63,002 bases of DNA from Microbacterium sp. MYb62 (GTDB taxonomy: Bacteria; Actinomycetota; Actinomycetes; Actinomycetales; Microbacteriaceae), in assembly GCF_002979475.1 (NCBI RefSeq), contig NZ_PCOY01000023.1:1-63002 (forward strand). Direction: 5' to 3'. The notes beneath the pieces are model-generated. The model was not told the origin of the DNA and did not search any database. It saw nothing but the letters and a program-made list of their open reading frames with translations. The position numbers and the translations under genes were made by a program. Shown one piece after another: positions 28,737 through 37,416 of the stretch (positions are counted from its first letter, which is position 1; every line of letters starts with the position of its first letter).

Positions 28737-29832
28737 GGGTGAGCCATTCCACGTAGAACAGCCCCACGGCCGAGACGGCCAGCAGTCCGGCGATGATCCA
28801 CATGCGCACCACGATCGTGACCTCGGACCAGCCGCGCATCTCCAGATGGTGATGGAACGGACTCATCAGGAACAGCCGCTTGCCGCGCGTGAGCTTGAAG
28901 TACGCCCGCTGCAGGATCACCGAACCGGACGACAGCACGAAGACGCCCGCCATCACGAGAAGCAGGAGCTCGGTGCGGGTCAGGATCGCCATCGCCGTGA
29001 TGACACCGCCGATCGCCATCGATCCCACGTCGCCCATGAAGACCTTCGCCTTGGGCGCGTTCCACCACAGGAAGCCGATGAGCGCGGCCGCGACCGATGC
29101 CGCGATGATGGCGAGGTTGAACGGATCGCGGACTTCGTAGCACCCGCCGAGGGCATCCGGGTCGCCACCGATGCACGGCTGCTTGAACTGCCAGAACGCG
29201 ATCAGGCTGTAGGCGCCGACGACGATGACGCCCGCGCCCGCGGCGAGGCCGTCGAGACCGTCGGTCAGGTTCACGCTGTTCGAGGTGGCGACGCCGATGA
29301 TCGAGATCCACGCCAGGTAGAGGATCCAACCGAGGACGACACCGAAGGCGAACAGGTTGAGCCAGGTGATGTCGCGGAACAACGAGATCGACGCGCTCGC
29401 GGGTGTCTGGCCCCACTTGTTCGGGAAGCTCAGCGCCACGATGCCGAACGGGATGATGACCAGCAGCTGGCCGATCACCTTGCGCCAGCCCGACAGCCCG
29501 AGGCTGCGCTGGCTGCGCACCTTCATGTAGTCGTCGATGAACCCGACGGCTCCGAATCCGACCATCAGCCAGATCACGAGGAGAGCGGAGAGCGCCGGCA
29601 CCTCGCCGCTCACGAACACTCCGGTGAAGTAGCCGACGATCGAGCCGAGGATGAAGATGACACCCCCCATCGTGGGCGTCCCGCGCTTGGCTTCATGGCT
29701 CGGGTTGTGCACCGATTCCGGGGTGCGGATGACTTGCCCCCAGCCCCACTTCCGGAAGAGCCGGAGGAAGACGGGGGTCAGGAACAGGGTGAAGGCGAGC
29801 GAGATCGCCGCCGACATGATGAGTGACCTCAC
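28726..29832 (-). CDS. mraY: Phospho-N-acetylmuramoyl-pentapeptide transferase MraY
   Basis: 368 residues, a ten-helix enzyme attaching MurNAc-pentapeptide to undecaprenyl phosphate to form lipid I. Catalytic loops are intact: GTPTMGGVIFILG, FIDDYMKVRSQRSLGLS (the DDxxK motif), NSVNLTDGLDGLAAG and KVFMGDVGSMAIGG; MSPFHHHLEMRGWSE carries the HHH motif. The GTG at 29832 overlaps the murF stop (GTGA). Confidence 0.97.
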   Translation of the reverse strand: MRSLIMSAAISLAFTLFLTPVFLRLFRKWGWGQVIRTPESVHNPSHEAKRGTPTMGGVIFILGSIVGYFTGVFVSGEVPALSALLVIWLMVGFGAVGFIDDYMKVRSQRSLGLSGWRKVIGQLLVIIPFGIVALSFPNKWGQTPASASISLFRDITWLNLFAFGVVLGWILYLAWISIIGVATSNSVNLTDGLDGLAAGAGVIVVGAYSLIAFWQFKQPCIGGDPDALGGCYEVRDPFNLAIIAASVAAALIGFLWWNAPKAKVFMGDVGSMAIGGVITAMAILTRTELLLLVMAGVFVLSSGSVILQRAYFKLTRGKRLFLMSPFHHHLEMRGWSEVTIVVRMWIIAGLLAVSAVGLFYVEWLTRVD

Positions 29833-31241
29833 GAGAACAATTCTCCCAGACGATCGCCGAGATGCCGGAGGCCCACGGAATTGGATGACTTCACGAGCAC
29901 ACGGTCGCCGTCACGGAGTTCGGTGCGCAGGTACTCGAACGCCGCGTCCTGGTCGGGCAGATGCACGGCTTCGCTGTCCCAGGACCCCTCGCCGACGGCA
30001 GCGAGATAGAGGCGCCGCGCTTCGGGACCGACGACCACGATGCGCTGGATGTTGAGACGCACGGCGAGCAGCCCGATGCGGTCGTGCTCCTCACCCGCGC
30101 TCTCTCCGAGCTCGCTCATCGCGCCGAGCACCGCGACGGTGCGCTCCTCGGGGCCGGTGATCTGTGCGAGGGTGCGCAGGGCGGCCGCCATCGAGTCCGG
30201 GCTGGCGTTGTAGGCGTCGTTGATGATCCGCACCCGATCGCTGCCGAGGGGCTGCATACGCCACCGCTCGGCGATCTCCACGGTCTCCAGTCTGGCGACG
30301 GCGTCTGCAGGCGCGACACCGAGCACGGAGGCCGCGGCGATCGCCGCCAGCGCGTTGGACACGTGGTGCGCGCCGAGGACGCGCAGGCGAAGGGGAAGCC
30401 GCTCGTCGTCGACCTCGATGATGCAGGTGGTGCCGGCGGCGGACACCTCGATGTCCTGCGCGCGCACGTCGGCTGACGGTCCCTGCCCGAAGCCGACCAC
30501 GCGCAGACCGCGGGAGTTCGCGAGCGCCTGCATGGCGGCGACCCGAGGGTCGTCGATGTTGAGGACGGCGGTGCCGGGCACGCGGGCGGCCTCGACGAGC
30601 TCCGCCTTCGCCTTGGCCGTGGCCTCGATACCGCCGAATCCGCCGGCGTGCGCCATGCCGACCATCAGCACGACGACGACGTCGGGCTCCACCAGTCCCG
30701 CGAGGTGGGCGATGCTGCCGGGGGCCGCGGCTCCGAACTCGCTCACGAGGAACCGGGTGGTCTCGGTCACGCGCAGCATGGTGACGGGAGCGCCGACCTC
30801 GTTGTTGAAGGACTTGACTGGGGCGACGGTCTCGCCCTCGTCCTCCAGGATGCGTGCGAGGAAGTTCTTGGTCGTCGTCTTGCCGTTCGATCCGGTGATG
30901 CCCACGATGCGGAGCCGCCCGCCGGCGCGCACCCTGGCGACGACCTCTCTGGCCAGGTCCGCGAGTGCGACGACCGCATCCGGCACGACGATCTGGCTGA
31001 TGGCCACGTCGACCGGATGCTCCACGATCGCCAGCACGGCCCCGGACTGCGCCGCGGAACCCACGAATCGGTGTCCGTCGGTCTCGGCGCCGGGCTTGGC
31101 CACGAAGATCGATCCGGGGACCATCGTGCGGGAGTCGGTGTCGACCAGTCCGTCGACCACGGTCTCGGCCGTGTCTTCTCCGGCCACGCGCAGATCACCG
31201 CCGATTGCGGCGGTGATCTCAGCGAGCGTCAGGGCGATCAT
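29829..31241 (-). CDS. murF: UDP-MurNAc-tripeptide--D-Ala-D-Ala ligase MurF
   Basis: 470 residues, completing the pentapeptide. The Mur ATP loop is ITGSNGKTTTKNFLARIL; NNEVGAPVTML, DAYNASPDSMAAALRTLA and VAVLGAMSELGE are MurF-typical. The ATG at 31241 has GGAG upstream and is 27 bases after ftsI. In most dcw clusters murE lies between ftsI and murF; here there is no room for it. Confidence 0.97.
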   Translation of the reverse strand: MIALTLAEITAAIGGDLRVAGEDTAETVVDGLVDTDSRTMVPGSIFVAKPGAETDGHRFVGSAAQSGAVLAIVEHPVDVAISQIVVPDAVVALADLAREVVARVRAGGRLRIVGITGSNGKTTTKNFLARILEDEGETVAPVKSFNNEVGAPVTMLRVTETTRFLVSEFGAAAPGSIAHLAGLVEPDVVVVLMVGMAHAGGFGGIEATAKAKAELVEAARVPGTAVLNIDDPRVAAMQALANSRGLRVVGFGQGPSADVRAQDIEVSAAGTTCIIEVDDERLPLRLRVLGAHHVSNALAAIAAASVLGVAPADAVARLETVEIAERWRMQPLGSDRVRIINDAYNASPDSMAAALRTLAQITGPEERTVAVLGAMSELGESAGEEHDRIGLLAVRLNIQRIVVVGPEARRLYLAAVGEGSWDSEAVHLPDQDAAFEYLRTELRDGDRVLVKSSNSVGLRHLGDRLGELFS

Positions 31242-31268
31242 GTCATCTCCATGCGCGGCTCTCGCCGA

Positions 31269-33038
31269 CTATCCGAACTTGGGAAGGAGCTCGTCCATCG
31301 GGACAGAGGACGGCATCACGCGATACGTTTTCATCACCTGCGTCATCGCCTTCTGGAAGGCGGATGCGGTGGCCGCGGACGATACAACCTTAGTCGGCTC
31401 GTCCAGGGTGACCACGACGACGTACTGCGGATCGTCGACCGGCGCGAAGCCCACCATGCTCGTGTAGTACACCCCCGCCTTGTAGCCGCCGTTGCCGTCC
31501 GAGACCTGCGCCGTACCGGTCTTGCTGGTCACGCGGTAGCCCGGAACCTGGATGCGCTCGGCGTTGCCGCCCTGCACGGCCACGTTCTCCAGCATCCGCG
31601 TGAGCTCGGCGGCCGTCTGCTCCTGGATGATCTGCTCGCGTCCCGGTTCGGCCGGCGTGGTGACGCTGCCGTCGGCGCCCGTGCACGACTCGACCAGCGA
31701 GAGATCGATCTTCTCGCCGCCGTTCGCGATCGCCTGATACGCCCCGGCCAGCTGTGCCGCGGTGACGGTGAAGTACTGCCCGAAGGTCGTCGTGTAGAGC
31801 GACTGGCTGTCCCAGTCGCTGACGGGGTGCAGGATGCCGCCGACCTCGGAGGGGAAGTCGAGCGTCTTCTCGCCGACGCCGAACCTCTCCAGATAGTCGT
31901 AGCGGACCTCGGGGCTCACCATCGTGCCGAACTTCGACAGCGCGACGTTCGAAGAGTCGATGAGTCCGCCAGCGAGGGTGTAGTTGTACGCGGGGTGGCT
32001 GAAGGCGTCGTTCACGACGGCGCCGTTCGGGAACTTCTCGCGGGAGGCCGCGCTGACGGTACTGAGCGGGGTCAGACCGGCGCCCTCGATGGCCGCAGCC
32101 GCGGTGATGGCCTTGAAGGTCGATCCGGGCTCGAAGTCGTGGTGGAAGATCTGGCTGGCCCTGGTCGCCGGGGTGGAGGCGTCGAGATCGTTGGGGTCCA
32201 GCGCCGGCCACTCGGCCGCCGCACGGATCTTCCCGGTGTTCACCTCCACGACGGTGACGGTGCCGCCTTTCGCGCCCTGCTTCTGCGCCTCTTCGGCGAT
32301 CATCTGCTGCAGGTACCAGTTGAGGTCGCTGTTGAGCGTGAGCTGCACGGAACCGCCGTTCACGGCCTCGACCGTGCGTTCGCTCCCGGGGATCACGACC
32401 CCGTCCTTGCCGCGGCGGAAGGTCTGCTGGCCGTTGACCGGAGCAAGGCACGCGTCGTCCAACTGCTCCACGCCCGCCTGCGCTTCCCCCGAGTTGTCGA
32501 GGAAGCCGAGGATGTTGCCCGCCACCGCGCCGTTCGGGTACACCCGCGTCTCACGCGCGGGCATGCTCAGGTAGGAGGAGATGCCGAGTTCGCGGAGCTG
32601 GATGTACTGCTCCGTGTTGAGACCGCGCTTGAGTTCCACGTACTGGCTGTTGGAGTTCTCCGCAAGCGCGTTCGATACGAGCGCCCGCACCTCGTCACCG
32701 GTCTGTCCGGTGATGGCCGCGATCTTGTCGGAGGCTTCAGCCCACGGCAGCTTCGGTTCCTTCTCCTCGAGGAGCATGATCACCTGCGGGCTGAGCTGGG
32801 CGTCGTAGACGAGCACGCTCGAGGCGAGGACCGTGCCGTCGGCGTCGAGGATCGATCCGCGCTGACCGGCGATCGTGTTCCCTCCGCCGAGGTGCTCGAG
32901 CGACTCGGAGACGTGCTCGTCGGCGCTCACCACCTGGATGTCGACGAGCCGCACCACGAAGGCGGCCAGCACGGACAGGATGACGGCGAGGGCGACGACG
33001 GTGCGTCGCCGCGGTCCGCGGGTGGCTCGTGTCGTCAT
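31269..33038 (-). CDS. ftsI: Septal transpeptidase FtsI / class B penicillin-binding protein
   Basis: 589 residues: a short basic cytoplasmic tail, one helix (VVALAVILSVLAAFVVRLVD), the pedestal domain and the transpeptidase domain. Active-site motifs: FEPGSTFKAITAA (SxxK), DSSNVALSKFG (SxN) and TSKTGTAQVSDG (KTG). No PASTA domain is seen. The ATG at 33038 has GGAGAGA upstream and follows the FtsL-like gene by 25 bases. It cross-links septal peptidoglycan with FtsW. Confidence 0.97.
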   Translation of the reverse strand: MTTRATRGPRRRTVVALAVILSVLAAFVVRLVDIQVVSADEHVSESLEHLGGGNTIAGQRGSILDADGTVLASSVLVYDAQLSPQVIMLLEEKEPKLPWAEASDKIAAITGQTGDEVRALVSNALAENSNSQYVELKRGLNTEQYIQLRELGISSYLSMPARETRVYPNGAVAGNILGFLDNSGEAQAGVEQLDDACLAPVNGQQTFRRGKDGVVIPGSERTVEAVNGGSVQLTLNSDLNWYLQQMIAEEAQKQGAKGGTVTVVEVNTGKIRAAAEWPALDPNDLDASTPATRASQIFHHDFEPGSTFKAITAAAAIEGAGLTPLSTVSAASREKFPNGAVVNDAFSHPAYNYTLAGGLIDSSNVALSKFGTMVSPEVRYDYLERFGVGEKTLDFPSEVGGILHPVSDWDSQSLYTTTFGQYFTVTAAQLAGAYQAIANGGEKIDLSLVESCTGADGSVTTPAEPGREQIIQEQTAAELTRMLENVAVQGGNAERIQVPGYRVTSKTGTAQVSDGNGGYKAGVYYTSMVGFAPVDDPQYVVVVTLDEPTKVVSSAATASAFQKAMTQVMKTYRVMPSSVPMDELLPKFG

Positions 33039-33063
33039 GGGATCTCTCCGTCAGTCGTGGGTG

Positions 33064-33624
33064 TCAGTGCGTGGTGGGGCTGGGGAGTCCGTCGGTGATG
33101 GCCGGCGGCAGGTCCTGCGTGGTCTGCTCCGTGACCGCGCCGTCCGTCTCCGCCGGCGGAGGCGGGGGCTCGGTGATCAGCGAGTTGCTCACCGCGCCGA
33201 CGCCGTCCGGGTTCACGGTCGAGGTCCAGTCGGCACCGGCGCCGGTACCGAAGACGGCTCCGTCGCTGAGGCGCAGATACGACGGCGAGCCCGCGACGAC
33301 CATTCCGAGTCCGGCGGCGCTGCTCGCGAGCACCTGTGGCGAGCTCAGACCGGTGAGCTCTTCCTGGAGCGCGTGGGTCTGGAGATTCAGTTCGCGCTGC
33401 TGCGACGAGAGGCTCGCGAGCGTGAACGAGTCCTGGGTGATCGCGAGGGACAGGGCGATCTGCGCGGCCCCGATCGCGAGGGCGCCGCCGAGCGCCGCGA
33501 GAGCGTAGGCGAGCTTGGGCTTGCGGCGGACGGCAGGACGCGTGACAGGCTGCAGCTTGCGCTGCGGCTTCTTGTCGGGGGCGACCGGCTGTACCGGCTT
33601 GCGGACGACGGCGTTGAGACTCAT
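33064..33624 (-). CDS. FtsL-like divisome protein
   Basis: 186 residues with the FtsL layout: basic cytoplasmic N-terminus ([20 protein letters not shown]), one membrane helix ([20 protein letters not shown]) and a short coiled-coil segment with [21 protein letters not shown] Pro/Thr-rich tail follows. Sequence identity in this family is low, so position between rsmH and ftsI is the main evidence. The ATG at 33624 overlaps the rsmH stop (ATGA). Confidence 0.85.
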   Translation of the reverse strand: MSLNAVVRKPVQPVAPDKKPQRKLQPVTRPAVRRKPKLAYALAALGGALAIGAAQIALSLAITQDSFTLASLSSQQRELNLQTHALQEELTGLSSPQVLASSAAGLGMVVAGSPSYLRLSDGAVFGTGAGADWTSTVNPDGVGAVSNSLITEPPPPPAETDGAVTEQTTQDLPPAITDGLPSPTTH

Positions 33625-34559
33625 GCGCTCTCCCGGACCTTCTCAGCGGCGCGCAGTCGCACCGGGATCGCCCGCGGGTTGCGCGCGCGTTCTTCGTCAT
33701 CGGCCAGTTCCGCACCCTTCGTCAGGATGCGGAATCGGGGGGCGTGCTCGGGGAGCTCGACCGGGAGCCCGGCCGGGGCGGTCGACGCGGATGCCGCGGC
33801 GAACGCCTGCTTCACGAGACGGTCCTCGAGCGACTGGTACGACATCACCACGATGCGTCCGCCGACGCCGAGGGCATCCATCGCCGACGGGATCGCGTCC
33901 GCGAGCACGTTGAGCTCGGTGTTCACCTCGATGCGCAGCGCCTGGAACACGCGCTTGGCAGGGTGCCCTGCCCGCTGCGCGGCGGCGGGTGTCGCCGCGA
34001 TGAGGATCTCGACGAGCTCACCGGAACGCGTGATCGGCTGCTTCTGCCGCGCCTCGATGATGAAGCGCGCGTAGCGACCGGCGAGCTTCTCCTCGCCGTA
34101 GCGTTCGAAGATGCGACGGAGGTTTCCCTCGTTGTAGGTGGCGATCACATCCGCTGCCGTGATGCCTTTGGTCTGATCCATCCGCATGTCGAGCGGAGCA
34201 TCTTTGGAGTACGCGAACCCGCGCTCCGCCTCATCCAGCTGCAGGGAGGAGACCCCGAGGTCGAAGAGGATACCGGCGGCGCCCTGTGCATGCAGGCCGA
34301 TCTCGTCATACACGGTGTGCACGAGAGTGACGCGGTCCCGGAAGCGGGCGAGCCGCTCCCCTGCGATGCGCAGGGCATCCGTGTCCCGGTCGAGTCCGAC
34401 GAGGCGGATGTTCGGGAAGCGCGTGAGCAGAGCCTCGGAGTGGCCGCCCATGCCGAGAGTGGCATCGACGAGCACCGCTCCGTCCGCCTGGAGGGCGGGA
34501 GCGAGCAGTTCGACGCAGCGGTCGAGCAGGACGGGGGTGTGTATGTCTCGGAGGTTCAT
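33621..34559 (-). CDS. rsmH: 16S rRNA (cytosine-1402-N4)-methyltransferase RsmH
   Basis: 312 residues (formerly MraW). SAM-binding motifs: [35 protein letters not shown] and [20 protein letters not shown]; the domain insert [17 protein letters not shown] and [15 protein letters not shown] are family hallmarks. It methylates C1402 in the ribosomal P site. It starts 102 bases after mraZ. Frame, length and position are standard. Confidence 0.97.
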   Translation of the reverse strand: MNLRDIHTPVLLDRCVELLAPALQADGAVLVDATLGMGGHSEALLTRFPNIRLVGLDRDTDALRIAGERLARFRDRVTLVHTVYDEIGLHAQGAAGILFDLGVSSLQLDEAERGFAYSKDAPLDMRMDQTKGITAADVIATYNEGNLRRIFERYGEEKLAGRYARFIIEARQKQPITRSGELVEILIAATPAAAQRAGHPAKRVFQALRIEVNTELNVLADAIPSAMDALGVGGRIVVMSYQSLEDRLVKQAFAAASASTAPAGLPVELPEHAPRFRILTKGAELADDEERARNPRAIPVRLRAAEKVRESA

Positions 34560-34661
34560 GATCTTTCTCGGGGTGACCTTCGGCTCTGATCCCCCTCCGC
34601 TTCTCGACCCGGCACCGGGGAAGTGTGTCGGGGCGGGAGCGGCGGGGCATCACAGCCGTGG

Positions 34662-35093
34662 TCAGAAGAGTCCCGGAATCACCTCCTGCTCGAGGTCTGA
34701 GTAGGTCTCCTCACCGGCGGCGAGGTAGGCGTTCCAGCTCTCGGCATCCCAGATCTCGGCATGGGCGCCGACTCCGGTGACGATGAGTTCCTTCTGCAGC
34801 CCGGCGTATTGACGCAGGTGCGCGGGGATGGTGATGCGGTTCTGGCTGTCGGGCATCTCCGCACTCGCACCGGAGAGGAACAGTCGCATGAAGTCACGCG
34901 CCTGCTTGTTGGCGAGCGGCGCCTGACGGATCCGCTCGTGCATCGACTCGAACTCGGCCGTGCTGAACACGTAGAGGCAGCGCTCCTGGCCTCGGGTGAC
35001 GACGATGCCGCCGCCGAGGTCTTCGCGGAACTTCGCAGGAAGGATGACCCGTCCTTTGTCGTCCAGCTTCGGTGAGTGCGTACCCAGCAACAT
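34662..35093 (-). CDS. mraZ: Division/cell-wall cluster transcriptional regulator MraZ
   Basis: 143 residues with two AbrB-like SpoVT halves: [20 protein letters not shown] then a second copy around [20 protein letters not shown]. The DxxGR and QxxRI motifs are the DNA-binding loops. MraZ forms rings and binds direct repeats upstream of its own gene to control the dcw operon. GAGGGGGTGA precedes the ATG. Three GTGG(A/G)G boxes at 35135-35160 are its likely targets. Confidence 0.97.
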   Translation of the reverse strand: MLLGTHSPKLDDKGRVILPAKFREDLGGGIVVTRGQERCLYVFSTAEFESMHERIRQAPLANKQARDFMRLFLSGASAEMPDSQNRITIPAHLRQYAGLQKELIVTGVGAHAEIWDAESWNAYLAAGEETYSDLEQEVIPGLF

Positions 35094-35134
35094 CGGCCAT
35101 CACCCCCTCTGTGTCCGGCCAACTTCGAGGTGTA

Positions 35135-35160
35135 CCCCACTTTACTCCACTTTCCTCCAC
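35135..35160 (-). promoter_or_regulatory. MraZ-box triplet upstream of mraZ
   Basis: On the minus strand GTGGAG, GTGGAG and GTGGGG occur with an exact 10-base period (35155-35160, 35145-35150, 35135-35140). This is the MraZ operator pattern. A -10-like TAAAGT (35139-35144) lies inside the array, so binding would occlude the promoter. Confidence 0.8.
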
Positions 35161-35232
35161 ATACCTACGATCAATCACGGTGAATCGCGCTTGACGGTCA
35201 GATGGCGCGCAAAAATACCGCGGAATTCCGCG

Positions 35233-35259
35233 GTGGAGAAAGGTGGAGGGAAAGTGGAG
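35233..35259 (+). promoter_or_regulatory. Second, oppositely oriented GTGGAG triplet
   Basis: Three GTGGAG boxes read on the plus strand at 35233-35238, 35243-35248 and 35254-35259 (periods 10 and 11). They point away from mraZ, toward the terminator of the DUF3040 gene, with no plus-strand gene to control. See findings. Confidence 0.6.
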
Positions 35260-35302
35260 GACGCAGGGCGCCGGAGCGCCGTCGAGCGTCAGCCGCTAAT
35301 GA

Positions 35303-35335
35303 GAAGAGCCCGGATGCTCAGCATCCGGGCTCTTC
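35303..35335. terminator. Terminator downstream of the DUF3040 gene
   Basis: A perfect 15-base stem (35303-35317 with 35321-35335, TCA loop) 21 bases past the DUF3040 stop. Arms begin GAAGAGCCCGGATGC. Confidence 0.9.
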
Positions 35336-35355
35336 GTGAAGTGCGGTGAGGAAGG

Positions 35356-35730
35356 TCAGTGACCGTCCTGGCGGCGATCCCATCGATCGTTCATACGATC
35401 CATGAACGACGCGGAATCCTGCCGCTTGGCCGTCGAGTGCTCGCGCGGCTCGGCCGGGCTCGATCGTCGCACCGGGGTGACGGCGACCATGACGCCGGCG
35501 AGCATCGCGGCGAAGCCGACGACGCCGACGACGATGCCCCATACGCCGCCGAGGATGACCCCGGCGACGAGACCGCCGACACCGGCGAGCAGGAGGAGCG
35601 CGCCGTAGACCAGATTGCGGTAGCTCAAAGCGCGGTCGCCTGACGGCGCGGTCACGACGTCGGCATCATTGTGAAGGAGATGGCGTTCCATCTCGTCGAG
35701 CAGACGCTGCTCCTGTTCGGAGAGTGGCAT
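35356..35730 (-). CDS. DUF3040 domain membrane protein
   Basis: 124 residues. The conserved DUF3040 start MPLSEQEQRLLDEMERHL leads to two closely spaced helices (LVYGALLLLAGVGGLVAGVI and VWGIVVGVVGFAAMLAGVMV). A polar tail ends MDRMNDRWDRRQDGH. GAGGGGG lies ahead of the ATG at 35730, ruling out the longer in-frame extension, which crosses the divergent prenyl synthase. DUF3040 genes commonly neighbour mraZ in actinobacteria; the function is unknown. TAGAAT near 35758-35763 may be its -10. Confidence 0.92.
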   Translation of the reverse strand: MPLSEQEQRLLDEMERHLLHNDADVVTAPSGDRALSYRNLVYGALLLLAGVGGLVAGVILGGVWGIVVGVVGFAAMLAGVMVAVTPVRRSSPAEPREHSTAKRQDSASFMDRMNDRWDRRQDGH

Positions 35731-35814
35731 TTCGTCCCCCTCGGGTATCGTGCCTTCCATTCTACGCTCGCCGAGGCGCTGGGGGCTAGCAGTTCGACGT
35801 CCCCTTGCTTTACG

Positions 35815-35820
35815 TATGCT
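35815..35820 (+). promoter_or_regulatory. Candidate leaderless -10 of the polyprenyl synthase gene
   Basis: TATGCT ends 7 bases before the GTG at 35828; a weak TTCGAC lies 16 bases upstream (35793-35798). No usable Shine-Dalgarno precedes the gene, since GGGAG is only 3 bases from the GTG. Confidence 0.5.
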
Positions 35821-35827
35821 GGGAGTC

Positions 35828-36916
35828 GTGCCGTCCCCCTCCCCCGTCCCCGACGCCGTCGCCGCACACCTCGAGCGATTCCTCGCGCGGATGCGCGATG
35901 AATCCACCGAGTACGGCCCGGATGCCGCGGCCTTCCTCGATGCCGCTGTCGGCATGCTCGATGGCGGGAAGCGCCTCCGCGCCCGGTTCTGCCATGCCGG
36001 CTGGCGAGCCGTCGCCCGGTTCGACGATCGCGATGCGACGGAGACGGATCCCCTGTGGGACGTCTGCACGGCACTCGAGATCTTCCAGTCGGCCGCGCTC
36101 GTCCACGACGATCTGATCGACAACTCCGACACGCGCCGTGGCCGTCCTGCCGCCCATCGTGCGCTCGAGGCGTCCCACCGCGAAGCCGGCTGGTCGGGAG
36201 ATGCCGATGCCTTCGGCCGAGCCGCCGCGATCCTTCTCGGTGATCTTCTCGTCGCGTGGAGCGATGACCTGCTCGAGTCCGCGCTGGACGGGCAGCCGCA
36301 CGCACGCGTCGTACGCGCGGAGTACGCCAAGATGCGGCGGGATGTGACCACCGGCCAGTTCCTCGACATCGCCGAAGAATCGGCATGGAGCGTCAACGAC
36401 GGGCATCTCCATGCGGAGCGGGCGCTGCGCGTGGCCTCACTCAAATCCGCGAGGTACAGCATCGAGCAGCCCTTGGTCCTCGGCGCGGCCCTGGGCGGAG
36501 CGGACGAGGATCAGATATCGGCACTGCGACGTTTCGGACATCCGATCGGCATGGCCTTCCAGCTGCGCGACGACGTGCTCGGAGTGTTCGGCGACGCATC
36601 GGTCACGGGCAAGCCGACCGGGGACGACCTGCGCGAGGGCAAGCGCACGGTTCTCGTCGCTCTCACCAGAGAAAGCCTGGACCCCTCCGCCAGAAACCTC
36701 CTGGACGAGATGCTCGGCGACCCCGAGCTGACGCCTCAGCAGGTGTCGTTCCTGCAGGCCACCATCACCGGCTCCGGTGCCCTGGATCGCGTGGAGACGA
36801 TGATCGCCGATTACGCACGGGAAGCGGACCGCGCGCTGTCGGGCGCACGGCTCGACAACGCGGCCGTCGGCGAGCTGCGCGAACTCGGACGCGCGGCCAC
36901 CGTGCGATCAGCCTGA
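35828..36916 (+). CDS. Polyprenyl diphosphate synthase (IdsA-type)
   Basis: 362 residues, an all-alpha trans-prenyltransferase that elongates allylic diphosphates with IPP. The first Asp-rich motif is LVHDDLIDNSDTRRGRPAAH, the second FQLRDDVLGVFGDASVTGKP, and GKRTVL follows, as in actinobacterial geranylgeranyl diphosphate synthases. GTG at 35828 is favoured by the -10 spacing; ATG at 35816 is an in-frame alternative but overlaps the -10. It lies divergent from DUF3040. The product chain (C20 or longer, for carotenoids or menaquinone) is not determined by sequence. Confidence 0.9.
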   Translation: MPSPSPVPDAVAAHLERFLARMRDESTEYGPDAAAFLDAAVGMLDGGKRLRARFCHAGWRAVARFDDRDATETDPLWDVCTALEIFQSAALVHDDLIDNSDTRRGRPAAHRALEASHREAGWSGDADAFGRAAAILLGDLLVAWSDDLLESALDGQPHARVVRAEYAKMRRDVTTGQFLDIAEESAWSVNDGHLHAERALRVASLKSARYSIEQPLVLGAALGGADEDQISALRRFGHPIGMAFQLRDDVLGVFGDASVTGKPTGDDLREGKRTVLVALTRESLDPSARNLLDEMLGDPELTPQQVSFLQATITGSGALDRVETMIADYAREADRALSGARLDNAAVGELRELGRAATVRSA

Positions 36917-36926
36917 CGGGACGCGC

Positions 36927-37295
36927 TCAGGCGAGCGTGCGCGCGAGCCTGCGGACCGCGCTCTTGTGCCCGGCGAGCAGCGCATCGATCGGCGACCGTC
37001 CGAGGGTCTCCTCCTCGGACAGGAGCCAATCGATCAGCTCGTCGTCGGAGAACCCGGCGTCCTGGAGGACGATGATCGTCCCGCGCAGCGAACTCAGCGG
37101 GTGCCCGTCGACGATGAACACCGCAGGCACCGCGAAGACGCCGTCGCGGCGGGATCCGACGAGGTAGTGATCGTCGATCAGACGACGGACGCGGCCGAGG
37201 GGCACATCGAGCGCCTCGACCAGGTCGGGCATCGTCAGCCACTCGGCAGCAGCAGCGGCAGGGGTTCCAGCAACGTTCTCAGACACGTTGCCCAC
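36927..37295 (-). CDS. Rv2175c-family DNA-binding protein
   Basis: 122 residues. An N-terminal winged helix-turn-helix (WLTMPDLVEALDVPLGRVRR) precedes a wing with GVFAVPAVFIVDGHPLSSLR. A C-terminal helical part (SDDELIDWLLSEEETLGRSP) completes the Rv2175c family fold. In M. tuberculosis the homologue is a PknL substrate. GGAGG sits 7 bases before the GTG at 37295; a longer reading to 37322 has no ribosome site. Regulatory targets are unknown. Converges on the prenyl synthase with a 10-base gap. Confidence 0.88.
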   Translation of the reverse strand: MGNVSENVAGTPAAAAAEWLTMPDLVEALDVPLGRVRRLIDDHYLVGSRRDGVFAVPAVFIVDGHPLSSLRGTIIVLQDAGFSDDELIDWLLSEEETLGRSPIDALLAGHKSAVRRLARTLA

Positions 37296-37334
37296 TATCT
37301 CACCTCCGCGTGTGCGACGCATGTCGGCGCTCCA

Positions 37335-37380
37335 GTCACAACTTTCACTTCTGTCACTCCTGTTGACTTCTGTTTACATC
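37335..37380 (+). repeat. Five ~9-base direct repeats upstream of the LysM hydrolase gene
   Basis: Units begin at 37335 (GTCACAACT), 37344 (TTCACTTCT), 37353 (GTCACTCCT), 37362 (GTTGACTTCT) and 37372 (GTTTACATC). The register suggests tandem binding of a response regulator near the promoter. Confidence 0.5.
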
Positions 37381-37416
37381 CGTGTCAGCGTGAAAAACTC
37401 GAAAAGGGGGCATGCC

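Noticed and set aside
37296..37416. c-di-AMP (ydaO) riboswitch upstream of the LysM hydrolase
   Set aside because: The leader is only ~120 bases, lacks the multi-helix pattern and terminator, and is occupied by 9-base direct repeats.
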